A stretch of DNA of 64,000 bases from Zhihengliuella salsuginis. Its GTDB lineage: Bacteria > Actinomycetota > Actinomycetes > Actinomycetales > Micrococcaceae. Under the pieces are notes generated by a model. The model did no database searches and was not told the origin of the DNA. It saw only the letters and a list, made by a program, of their open reading frames with translations. Position numbers and translations under genes: made by a program. Position 1 is the stretch's first letter. Each line of letters opens with the position of its first letter. Of the stretch, positions 34,392 to 41,719 are shown in pieces. The stretch covers positions 62,001 to 126,000 of the forward strand of contig NZ_BMXK01000009.1 in the NCBI RefSeq assembly GCF_014651715.1, given 5' to 3'.

Positions 34392-35198
34392 ATGGCACTT
34401 GGGGGAAACCCGGTCTTCAACTCGCGGAACTTCCGCGAGCAGACGGGCGGAGGCGGCGTCGCCGCCGGCCCGCGTCAGTCGCAGGACATGAGCGCCGACC
34501 AGCTGCGCGATCTCTACAGCCAGCGCTCGGCCGGCCCGGCCGAGACCGGCCGCATGACCTACGGCGACGTCATCAACAAGACGATCTTCTGCTTCCTCGG
34601 GATCCTGGCCGGCGCCGTCGTCGGCTGGCAGCTGCCGGGCCTGATGCTCATCGGCCTCATCGTCGGCCTGGTCCTGGGCCTGGTGAACTCCTTCAAGAAG
34701 GAGCCGTCGCCGGTCCTGATCATGCTCTACGCGCTCGCGGAGGGCCTGTTCCTCGGCGGCATCTCCGGGGTCATCGACAACCTCTACCCGGGGGCGGCCA
34801 TGCAGGCCGTGCTCGCGACCCTTTCGGTGTTCGCGGTGACGCTGCTGCTCTACCGCTCGGGCAAGTACCGCGCCACCCCGAAGATGACCCGCATGTTCAC
34901 GATCGCGATGGGCGCCTACCTGGTGTTCTCGCTCGTGAACCTCGGCCTGATGATGTTCGGCGTCACGGACTCCATGTTCGGCCTGCGCTCGGGCTGGATC
35001 GGTCTCGCGATCGGCGCCCTGGCCGTCCTGCTGGCGACCTACGCCCTGGTCCTCGACTTCACGTCCATCCAGCGCGGCGTCGAGCACGGCGCTCCCGCCA
35101 AGTACTCCTGGTCCGCGGCCTTCGGCCTGACGGTCACCATGGTCTGGCTCTACGTCGAGATCCTGCGCATCATCGCGATCCTGCGCGGCGACGAGTAG
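34392..35198 (+). CDS. Bax inhibitor-1 / YccA family membrane protein
   Basis: A 268-aa membrane protein of the actinobacterial YccA (Bax inhibitor-1-like) family, with seven predicted helices between about residues 60 and 265. The N-terminus GGNPVFNSRNFREQ and the following MTYGDVINKTIFCFLGILAGAVVGW are typical of this subfamily. Function in bacteria is not established; relatives act as ion channels or interact with FtsH. The start is ATG 34392, directly after a GAGGAG at 34379-34384, rather than the in-frame upstream codon at 34377. Confidence 0.88.
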   Translation: MALGGNPVFNSRNFREQTGGGGVAAGPRQSQDMSADQLRDLYSQRSAGPAETGRMTYGDVINKTIFCFLGILAGAVVGWQLPGLMLIGLIVGLVLGLVNSFKKEPSPVLIMLYALAEGLFLGGISGVIDNLYPGAAMQAVLATLSVFAVTLLLYRSGKYRATPKMTRMFTIAMGAYLVFSLVNLGLMMFGVTDSMFGLRSGWIGLAIGALAVLLATYALVLDFTSIQRGVEHGAPAKYSWSAAFGLTVTMVWLYVEILRIIAILRGDE

Positions 35199-35250
35199 CC
35201 GCCCACCCCGTACGACGACGGCGCCTTGCAGCGTCCGTGTCCCGCACCTT

Positions 35251-35268
35251 CCGCCGGTCCTCCGGCGG
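35251..35268 (+). terminator. Possible hairpin after the Bax-inhibitor-like gene
   Basis: CCGCCGG-tcct-CCGGCGG, 7 bp, about 50 bases past the stop codon. The rest of the 220-base gap up to 35418 holds no gene that I can support. Confidence 0.35.
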
Positions 35269-35406
35269 CGCGGGACCGGCAGCGGGGCGCCGTCGCCGTG
35301 TCATGGCCGTTCGTCACCCTGCCGGGAGCGGCAGCCGGACATGCGGCAATCTGACCACCCCCGTCCCGAAGGTGTCACGCATTCCGCGTGATTCGTGTTC
35401 GGGCGC

Positions 35407-35412
35407 TAACGT
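35407..35412 (+). promoter_or_regulatory. -10-like hexamer of a leaderless transcript
   Basis: TAACGT six bases before ATG 35419. Confidence 0.5.
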
Positions 35413-35418
35413 GGAGCC

Positions 35419-36387
35419 ATGAGCGCGCGCGAGTATTCACCAAGCAGCATGAACGCCACATCCAGCGCGGCCGGCGCCTCGATCTCCGGCGAGCAGTTCA
35501 GCATCCGCCGCGGGGGAGGTCAGGCCGTGATCGCCGCGCTGGCCGGGGCCCTGCGCGAGTACCGCCGCGACGGCGTCGACCTCGTCGAGAGCTTCGACGC
35601 CGATGCGACGCCGCCCTTCGCCGCGGGCATCCTGCTCGCCCCGTGGCCCAACCGCATCGCCGGCGCCGCCTGGGACCTCGACGGCGCCACCCAGCAGCTG
35701 GACGTGACCGAGGCCGCCACGGGCAACGCGATCCACGGCCTCCTGCGCAACACCGGCTACCGCGCTCTCGAGCACGGGGACCACCATGTGACGATCGCCG
35801 CCGAGATCTACCCGCAGCACGGCTACGCGTACCGGCTCACGCACACGGCGCGCTACGAGCTCGATGCCGACGGCCAGCTCGCCGTCACCCAGCGGCTCGC
35901 GCACCACGGCTCGCTCGACGGCGGCCCCGCGCCCGCCGCGCTCGGCGCCCACCCGTTCCTGCGGGTGGGGGACGTGCCCACGGACGAGCTGCGTCTTACG
36001 ACGACGGCCACGTCCTTTCTGCCGGTCGACGAGAAGATGATCCCCGTCGGCACCGCGGACGCCGCCGGAGACATGGACTTCCGCAGCGGCCGGTTGCTCG
36101 ACGGCTTCCGGACCGACACGGCCTTCGGCGGGCTCTCCCTCGACGACGACGGCCGCTACCACCACCGCCTCGACGCCCCGGACGGCCGGGGCGTGGAGCT
36201 CTGGGCCGACGCCACATGCCCCTACGTGCATATCTTCGTGACGGACAAGTTCCCGGGCCGGGACGCGGCGATCGCGATCGAGCCGATGACCGCCCCGGCC
36301 AACACGTTCAACACGGGGGAGGGGCTGACCTGGCTGGCCCCCGGCGAGGAGCTCGTCGCGCACTGGGGCATCACCTCGTGGCTGTAG
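35419..36387 (+). CDS. Aldose 1-epimerase family protein
   Basis: Interconverts alpha and beta anomers of aldoses (galactose mutarotase family), 322 aa. The beta-sandwich segments LLAPWPNRIAGAAW, NAIHGLLRNTGY (His), LGAHPFLRVGD (His) and IAIEPMTAPANTFNTG (catalytic Glu) are visible in order, so the active site looks complete. The sugar substrate is not evident. The start is ATG 35419 with TAACGT six bases upstream. The next gene overlaps its last 10 bases. Confidence 0.9.
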   Translation: MSAREYSPSSMNATSSAAGASISGEQFSIRRGGGQAVIAALAGALREYRRDGVDLVESFDADATPPFAAGILLAPWPNRIAGAAWDLDGATQQLDVTEAATGNAIHGLLRNTGYRALEHGDHHVTIAAEIYPQHGYAYRLTHTARYELDADGQLAVTQRLAHHGSLDGGPAPAALGAHPFLRVGDVPTDELRLTTTATSFLPVDEKMIPVGTADAAGDMDFRSGRLLDGFRTDTAFGGLSLDDDGRYHHRLDAPDGRGVELWADATCPYVHIFVTDKFPGRDAAIAIEPMTAPANTFNTGEGLTWLAPGEELVAHWGITSWL

Positions 36388-37673
36388 AACCCGAGGCCCG
36401 CGCCCCGCGCCGGACGGACTCCGCCGACTCGGTCTCCTTCGGCGTCCGCGTCGCCGCCTCGTGGGCGTGGCGCCTGGCGATCGTCATCGGCACCACGGGC
36501 CTGCTGGTCTGGCTGCTCGGACACCTGTCGCTGCTGATCGTCCCGCTGATGATCGCCGCCCTGCTCTCCGGGCTGCTGAGCCCCATCGTCAGCCGCCTGC
36601 GCCGGATGCGCGTCCCGTCCGGACTCGCCGTCGGAATCACGCTGGTGGCGTTCCTGGGCCTCGTCAGCGCCCTCGTGACGGTCGTCAGCCGGACAATGGC
36701 GCGGGGGTTCGAGCCGCTCTGGCTCCAGGCCGTCGACGGCCTGCAGACGGTCGAGGAGTGGGTCTTCACGGGGCCGCTGCAGTTCTCCAACGACGACATG
36801 GCCGACCTGACCAACGAGACGCTGGAGCAGCTGCGCAACAACAGCTCGGAGATCCTCTCCGAGGCGCTCTCGTGGGGCTCGACCCTGGGCCATATCGTGG
36901 CGGGCATCCTGCTGGCGCTCTTCGCGCTCATCTTCTTCCTCCTCGAGGGGCAGCGGATCTGGGCCTTCATCGTCCGGCTGCTGCCGGGCCAGGCCCGTCT
37001 CCCGGTCGACGGCGCAGGCCGCCGCGGCTGGCGGAGCCTCGTCAACTACGTGCGCGTGCAGCTCTTCGTCGCCTTCGTCGACGCGCTCGGCATCGGCATC
37101 GGGGCCGTGATCCTCGGCGTCCCGCTCGCGGTCCCCCTCGGCGTGCTCGTGTTCATGGGCTCCTTCATCCCGATCCTCGGCGCGCTCGTCACCGGGACGG
37201 TGGCCGTGCTGCTGGCCCTGGTCGCCAACGGCTGGGTCAACGCCCTGATCATGCTGATCGTGGTCCTCGCGGTGCAGCAGGCGGAATCGCACATCCTGCA
37301 GCCGCTCGTGATGGGCAAAGCCGTCAGCCTGCACCCGCTGGCGGTCGTGCTCGCCGTCGCCGGCGGCACGATGCTCGCCGGCATCGCCGGCGCCCTCTTC
37401 GCAGTGCCGCTGCTGGCGATCGCCAACACCGTCATCAAGTACCTCGCAGATCGCGGTTGGGAGCACGACCCCTCGCTCCCGCCCGCGGCGGCGGGCCCAC
37501 CCCCGGCCCCCGCCCCGGCGACCGGCAGCGCCCCGCGCGTGCCGGACGCCGCCCACGCACCGTCGTCGTCCACTGCCGACGACGGGCCCGCCCCCGCGGA
37601 CCTCGACGGCGAAGAACCGCCGGGCGCGGAGGACACCCCCACCCGAAGTCCGAGTGAGAGGCACGGAGCATGA
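36378..37673 (+). CDS. AI-2E family transporter (YdiK/PerM-like)
   Basis: A 431-aa polytopic membrane protein of the AI-2E (UPF0118) family. Helices occur at about residues 28-50, 52-72, 85-105, 180-205 and then five in the 230-365 region. The conserved DALGIGIGAVILGVPLAVPLGVLVFMGSFIPILGAL and QQAESHILQPLVMGKAVSLHPLAV segments are clear. Family members export varied solutes, including Na+(Li+) and some signalling molecules; no substrate is implied here. A Pro/Ala-rich C-terminal tail (about 370-431) is low complexity. The start is GTG 36378, inside the end of the epimerase gene. Confidence 0.86.
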   Translation: MAVEPEARAPRRTDSADSVSFGVRVAASWAWRLAIVIGTTGLLVWLLGHLSLLIVPLMIAALLSGLLSPIVSRLRRMRVPSGLAVGITLVAFLGLVSALVTVVSRTMARGFEPLWLQAVDGLQTVEEWVFTGPLQFSNDDMADLTNETLEQLRNNSSEILSEALSWGSTLGHIVAGILLALFALIFFLLEGQRIWAFIVRLLPGQARLPVDGAGRRGWRSLVNYVRVQLFVAFVDALGIGIGAVILGVPLAVPLGVLVFMGSFIPILGALVTGTVAVLLALVANGWVNALIMLIVVLAVQQAESHILQPLVMGKAVSLHPLAVVLAVAGGTMLAGIAGALFAVPLLAIANTVIKYLADRGWEHDPSLPPAAAGPPPAPAPATGSAPRVPDAAHAPSSSTADDGPAPADLDGEEPPGAEDTPTRSPSERHGA

Positions 37674-38953
37674 GCCCCACCGACACCCAGAAAGACCCGA
37701 TGACCACCCAAGATGCACTCCCCGTGTCCGTGACCGACGTCGAATCGGCGGCCGAACTGCTCGCCGGCGTGGTGGACCGGACCCCGATCCAGCACTCCCG
37801 GGCGCTCGGGCTGCTCAGCGACAGCGAGGTCTTCCTCAAGTGCGAGAACCTGCAGCGGGCCGGCTCCTTCAAGGTGCGCGGCGCGTACGTGCGCATGGCG
37901 CGCCTCTCGGACGAGGAGAAGGCGCGCGGCGTCGTCGCCGCGTCCGCCGGCAACCACGCCCAGGGCGTGGCGCAGGCCGCCCGGGCGCTCGGGATCAAGG
38001 CGCGGATCTACATGCCGCTCGGCGTCGCGCTGCCGAAGCTGACCGCGACCAAGGACCACGGGGCCGAGGTCATCCTGCACGGCCACAACGTCGACGAGGC
38101 CCTCGCCGAGGCCAAGCGGTACGCGGACAGCTCGGGCGCCGTGTTCGTGCACCCCTTCGACAACGCAGACATCATCGCGGGCCAGGGCACGATCGGCCTC
38201 GAGCTCCTCGAGCAGCTGCCCGACGTTGACACGGTGGTCATGGGCGTCGGCGGCGGCGGGCTCCTCGCCGGCGTCGCGACGGCGGTTAAGGCGAAGGCCC
38301 GCGAGCTCGGCCGGGAGATCCGGGTCGTCGGCGTGCAGGCCGAGCACGCCGCCGCGTACCCGCCGTCGCTGGCCGCGGACGCGCTTGTGCCGCTGGAGAA
38401 GGTCTCCACGATCGCCGACGGCATCGCCGTGGGCACGCCCGGCCAGCTGCCGTTCCAGATCATCAAGGAGCTGGTCGACGACGTCGTCACGGTCTCCGAG
38501 GACTCCCTCGCCCAGGCGCTGGTGTTCCTGCTCGAGCGCTCCAAGCTCGTCGTCGAGCCGGCGGGCGCGGTCGGCGTGGCCGCGCTGCTGGAGGGCAAGC
38601 TGGCCGAGGCCGGCATCGACTCGAAGAAGACGGCGGTCATCCTCTCCGGCGGCAACATCGACCCGCTGCTGATGCTCAAGGTCATCCAGCGCGGCCTCTC
38701 GGTCGCGGGCCGCTACCTGACCGTGCGGATGATGCTGGAGGACCGGGCCGGCGAGCTCGCGACCATCTCCCGCGTCATCGCCGAGTCGGACGCCAACGTG
38801 ACCCGTGTGGACCACACGCGCATCGGCGGCTCGCTGTCGATGGGCGACGTCGCCATCACCATCGACATGGAGACCAAGGGGCACGTGCACTCGGAGACGG
38901 TGCTGAACAACCTGCGCGCCGAGGGCTTCCAGCCGGTCATCGTCAAGCTCTAG
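37670..38953 (+). CDS. ilvA: Threonine ammonia-lyase (threonine deaminase)
   Basis: PLP enzyme converting threonine to 2-oxobutyrate and ammonia, 427 aa. It has NLQRAGSFKVRGAY (PLP-binding Lys), ASAGNHAQGVA (substrate loop), VGGGGLLAGV (phosphate-binding loop) and a C-terminal ACT-like domain (about residues 345-425: YLTVRMMLEDRAGELATISRVIAESDANV). A single ACT domain is typical of the shorter biosynthetic/catabolic type. The ATG at 37670 overlaps the transporter stop (ATGA); ATG 37700 is an alternative. A very stable hairpin follows. Confidence 0.92.
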   Translation: MSPTDTQKDPMTTQDALPVSVTDVESAAELLAGVVDRTPIQHSRALGLLSDSEVFLKCENLQRAGSFKVRGAYVRMARLSDEEKARGVVAASAGNHAQGVAQAARALGIKARIYMPLGVALPKLTATKDHGAEVILHGHNVDEALAEAKRYADSSGAVFVHPFDNADIIAGQGTIGLELLEQLPDVDTVVMGVGGGGLLAGVATAVKAKARELGREIRVVGVQAEHAAAYPPSLAADALVPLEKVSTIADGIAVGTPGQLPFQIIKELVDDVVTVSEDSLAQALVFLLERSKLVVEPAGAVGVAALLEGKLAEAGIDSKKTAVILSGGNIDPLLMLKVIQRGLSVAGRYLTVRMMLEDRAGELATISRVIAESDANVTRVDHTRIGGSLSMGDVAITIDMETKGHVHSETVLNNLRAEGFQPVIVKL

Positions 38954-38984
38954 CGTCCCGGCCCCGGGGCGGCCGGCGGGTACG

Positions 38985-39031
38985 ACGACGTCGGGGCGGC
39001 CACCTGCGAAAGGTGGCCGCCCCGACGTCGT
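38985..39031. terminator. Bidirectional terminator between ilvA and greA
   Basis: Perfect 21-bp inverted repeat (38985-39005 with 39011-39031) around GCGAA. Convergent genes end 32 and 23 bases away. No U-tract on either side. Confidence 0.85.
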
Positions 39032-39053
39032 ACTGCTGGGTTCGTGCTCCGGG

Positions 39054-39545
39054 TCAGCCGGTGAACGGCTCGGCCGAGAGGATCTCGACCTCGATCGTGC
39101 GGCCGTTCGGCGCCTCGTAGGAGAGCTTGTCGCCGACCTTCTTGCCGTGCACGGCGGTGCCGATCGGGGACTTCTCGCTGTAGACCTCGAGGTCCGAATC
39201 GCCGGCCACCTCGCGGCTGCCGAACACGAACGTGGTCTTGTCTCCGGCGATGGTGGCCTCCACCAGCATGCCGGGCTCCACGACTCCGTCGTTGGCCGGG
39301 GATTCGCCGGCGTTGGCCTTCTCGAGGAGGCTCTTGAGGTAGAGGATGCGGCCTTCGGCCTTGGACTGCTCCTCGCGGGCGGCGTGGTAGCCGCCGTTCT
39401 CCTTCAGGTCGCCCTCGGAGCGGGCCTGCTCGATGCGGTCCACGATCTCCTGGCGACCTGGACCCTGCAGGTGCTCGAGCTCAGCGCTGAGGCGGTCGTA
39501 GGCCTCCTGGGTGAGCCACACTGCGGCTTCGTTGTTCGTAGACAC
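39054..39545 (-). CDS. greA: Transcription elongation factor GreA
   Basis: Rescues backtracked RNA polymerase by stimulating transcript cleavage. The 163-aa protein has an N-terminal coiled coil (about residues 10-80) with the conserved acidic tip in ARSEGDLKENGGYHAAREEQ, and a C-terminal FKBP-like domain ending SPIGTAVHGKKVGDKLSYEAPNGRTIEVEIL. The start is GTG 39545, preceded by AAGGAGAG. Its promoter has a recognisable -35 and -10. Confidence 0.95.
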   Translation of the reverse strand: MSTNNEAAVWLTQEAYDRLSAELEHLQGPGRQEIVDRIEQARSEGDLKENGGYHAAREEQSKAEGRILYLKSLLEKANAGESPANDGVVEPGMLVEATIAGDKTTFVFGSREVAGDSDLEVYSEKSPIGTAVHGKKVGDKLSYEAPNGRTIEVEILSAEPFTG

Positions 39546-39601
39546 GTGTCTCTCCTTGATATGTCATAGACCACGGCAAATAACCGTGAATCATTCGAAG
39601 T

Positions 39602-39630
39602 ATCCTAGCCAGATACGGTGAAAGTCCCAA
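39602..39630 (-). promoter_or_regulatory. greA promoter
   Basis: Minus-strand TTGGGA (39625-39630) and TAGGAT (39602-39607) separated by 17 bp. The leader to GTG 39545 is about 50 bases with a good Shine-Dalgarno. Confidence 0.6.
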
Positions 39631-39722
39631 GAAACGCGGCGCCGCCGGGTCGAAAGCGGGTTAAACGTGCATTTGCCGGCCGCTGTCGTTACAGTCCGTC
39701 GATGACGACGGCGTGGGACGGG

Positions 39723-40178
39723 TCACAGCGACCAGCACTCGCCCACATTACCCGAAACTCCGAGATATTCGGTGCGCACGTCCACGGTGCGCCGCGTCGA
39801 CTCGCGCCCGTCCTCGCCGCTGGCCTCGAGTGTCACGGTCTTCCAGCCGACAACGGCATAGGTCTCGTCCAGGACCTGGACCCCGCACTGTACGACGTCG
39901 GCGGCGTTCTTCTCCACGTGGAACGTCACCCGGGCGCTGGTCTCCGACTCGATCTCGAACGCCACGTCATCGTAGTTGATCTGGTTCGTGTTGGCGATCC
40001 CGGCGTACGCCGCGAGCCCGACACCGACCGTGAGGGCGCCTGCCACGAGCACCGTTTTCAGGCGCCGGCTCATCGACCGCTTGGGGGCGCCATAGCGATT
40101 GGCTAGGCTGGGAGCCGGATCGGTGGATCCGGTCTCGCCGGGCGCGGTCGTTGCGTTTTCGGCAGATCGGGAAGTCAT
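39723..40178 (-). CDS. DUF4307 domain-containing membrane protein
   Basis: A 151-aa conserved actinobacterial protein with one N-terminal membrane helix (about residues 42-62: TVLVAGALTVGVGLAAYAG) after a polar 35-residue tail. The extracytoplasmic domain (INYDDVAFEIESETSARVTFHVEKNAADVVQCGVQVLD...GWKTVTLE) matches DUF4307, a beta-rich domain of unknown function. Two Cys (in VVQCGV and GECWSL) may form a disulphide. The start is ATG 40178, seven bases after TAAACT; a GTG two codons earlier is less likely. It is divergent from mca, as in many relatives. Confidence 0.85.
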   Translation of the reverse strand: MTSRSAENATTAPGETGSTDPAPSLANRYGAPKRSMSRRLKTVLVAGALTVGVGLAAYAGIANTNQINYDDVAFEIESETSARVTFHVEKNAADVVQCGVQVLDETYAVVGWKTVTLEASGEDGRESTRRTVDVRTEYLGVSGNVGECWSL

Positions 40179-40185
40179 CGGCACC

Positions 40186-40191
40186 AGTTTA
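40186..40191 (-). promoter_or_regulatory. -10-like hexamer of a leaderless transcript
   Basis: Minus-strand TAAACT seven bases before ATG 40178. Confidence 0.55.
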
Positions 40192-40288
40192 CGTTGTCAG
40201 AGGGTGGAAGGGTGTCGCGCGAGTGGCGCGTCACCCGCGAACAACCGGCAACGTATCGACGATCATGGTTTGAGGGAGACGCACACGC

Positions 40289-41221
40289 GTGGACAATTCT
40301 CGGAAGATCCCAGTTCCCAACTCGGAGGGGCTGCGGCTCCTCGCGGTGCACGCGCACCCGGACGACGAGTCCAGCAAGGGCGCGGCGACGATGGCGGCCT
40401 ACCTCGGCGCGGGGGCCCGCGTCATGGTGGCCTCCTGCACGGGTGGTGAGCGCGGGGACATCCTGAACGCGGCGGTCGGCGAGCTGGCGCACGCCCACCG
40501 CGACCTGCCGGGCGTCCGCCGCAAGGAGATGGCGGAAGCGGCGGCCGCGATCGGGGTCGAGCACCGCTGGATCGGGTACGTCGACTCGGGCCTGCCCGAG
40601 GGCGACCCGCTGCCGGCGCTGCCGCCGGGCAGCTTCGCGCTGCAGCCGGTCGAACGGGCAGCGGCGCCCCTGGTGAAGCTGATCCGCGAGTTCAAGCCGC
40701 AGGTCATGACGACCTACGACGAGAACGGCGGCTACCCGCACCCGGACCACATCCAGTGCCACAACGTCTCCGTCTTCGCCTACGAGGCGGCGGCCGATCC
40801 GGAGTTCCGGCCGGAGCTCGGCGAACCGTGGAGCGTCTCGAAGGTCTACTACGACCGCGGATTCTCCCCGGACAAGTTCATGACACTGCACCGCGGCATG
40901 CTCGATGCCGGCATGGAGTCGCCGTACGCGGAGCGGGTGAAGTTCCTCGAGGAGAACGAGGACCACCAGATGTTCAGCTGGGTCAAGAGCCACCCCACCA
41001 CCACCAAGGTGTACTCGGGCGAGTTCTTCGACGCCCGCGACGCGGCCCTGAAGTCCCACCGCACGCAGATCGACCCGGACGGCTTCTTCTTCGCGGTCCC
41101 CAACGAGATCGCCGCCCTGCACTACCCGTGGGAGGACTTCACGCTCGCCAGGCACCGCATCGACGGCTACGAGCTCGCCGACGGGGCGCCGGAGTCCGAT
41201 CTGTTCGAGGGGCTGCGCTAG
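40289..41221 (+). CDS. mca: Mycothiol S-conjugate amidase
   Basis: Cleaves mycothiol S-conjugates to release mercapturic acids and GlcN-Ins, detoxifying electrophiles. The 310-aa zinc LmbE-like deacetylase has AVHAHPDDESSKGAAT (zinc ligands His and Asp, about residues 21-25), CTGGERGDILN and GGYPHPDHIQCH (third zinc His), in the Mca rather than MshB pattern. It implies that the organism makes mycothiol. The start is GTG 40289, with GAGGGAG about ten bases upstream. Confidence 0.92.
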   Translation: MDNSRKIPVPNSEGLRLLAVHAHPDDESSKGAATMAAYLGAGARVMVASCTGGERGDILNAAVGELAHAHRDLPGVRRKEMAEAAAAIGVEHRWIGYVDSGLPEGDPLPALPPGSFALQPVERAAAPLVKLIREFKPQVMTTYDENGGYPHPDHIQCHNVSVFAYEAAADPEFRPELGEPWSVSKVYYDRGFSPDKFMTLHRGMLDAGMESPYAERVKFLEENEDHQMFSWVKSHPTTTKVYSGEFFDARDAALKSHRTQIDPDGFFFAVPNEIAALHYPWEDFTLARHRIDGYELADGAPESDLFEGLR

Positions 41222-41257
41222 CCCCCGCCATTTCGACATCTGGTAGAACAGCTGGCG

Positions 41258-41263
41258 TAGAAT
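41258..41263 (+). promoter_or_regulatory. Putative -10 for the small membrane protein gene
   Basis: TAGAAT, a near-consensus -10, about 65 bases before GTG 41328. The leader begins with the hairpin at 41267-41292. Confidence 0.45.
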
Positions 41264-41266
41264 GGT

Positions 41267-41292
41267 GCGGGGCCGGATGCCGCCGGCCCCGC
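41267..41292 (+). terminator. GC-rich hairpin in the leader after mca
   Basis: GCGGGGCCGG and CCGGCCCCGC form a 10-bp stem with a six-base loop. It could terminate mca transcripts, or act as an attenuator for the downstream gene, since it lies after that gene's putative -10. Confidence 0.5.
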
Positions 41293-41327
41293 ACCGCTTG
41301 CACCGCAAAGAAAGTGTGATCATCTCC

Positions 41328-41675
41328 GTGAACTTCATGCTGGTCATGGCCTCGGCCGACCCGTCCCTCCTCGAGGCCCCCACCGGCGACGCCGCCCGCG
41401 AGATCGGCCCGGGCTTCGCCGGGTTCGTCGCGACGGCCCTGATGGTGGTCGCCGTGATCTTCCTGATCCGCGACATGGTCCGCCGCATCCGCCGGGTCCG
41501 CTACCAGGGCGAGGCCGAGCAGCGCCAGAGCGACCTCGTCGAGCGCGGCAGGCAGTACGGGCAGGACGACGAGGACGAGACCGGCTCGGGCAGCGCCGGG
41601 ACCCGGGGCCAGGGGACCGGCGACGCGGGGACCGACGACGCCGGGCACGGCGGGGGCCAGACGCCCCGCACGTAG
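41328..41675 (+). CDS. Small single-helix membrane protein, function unknown
   Basis: A 115-aa protein without a family I recognise. After a short N-terminus it has one membrane helix (about residues 29-49: FAGFVATALMVVAVIFLIRDMV), a basic juxtamembrane stretch (RRIRRVRYQ) indicating a cytoplasmic C-terminus, and an acidic, Gly/Thr-rich disordered tail. GTG 41328 is the likely start; GTG 41316 is in frame and closer to AAAGAAAG. It sits between mca and the DUF255 gene; similar small proteins occur next to mca in related actinobacteria, but their role is unknown. Confidence 0.65.
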   Translation: MNFMLVMASADPSLLEAPTGDAAREIGPGFAGFVATALMVVAVIFLIRDMVRRIRRVRYQGEAEQRQSDLVERGRQYGQDDEDETGSGSAGTRGQGTGDAGTDDAGHGGGQTPRT

Positions 41676-41707
41676 GCCGCGGCCTCCCGCGCGAGCGGTG
41701 TCGATGC

Positions 41708-41713
41708 CACAAT
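41708..41713 (+). promoter_or_regulatory. -10-like hexamer (CACAAT) of a leaderless transcript
   Basis: CACAAT six bases before ATG 41720; same hexamer and spacing as before the DUF4245 gene. Confidence 0.4.
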
Positions 41714-41719
41714 GGCCGC

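Noticed and set aside
35237-35422. Small open frame between the Bax-inhibitor-like and epimerase genes
   Set aside because: No ribosome site, Arg/Gly-rich composition, and it runs over the epimerase promoter.
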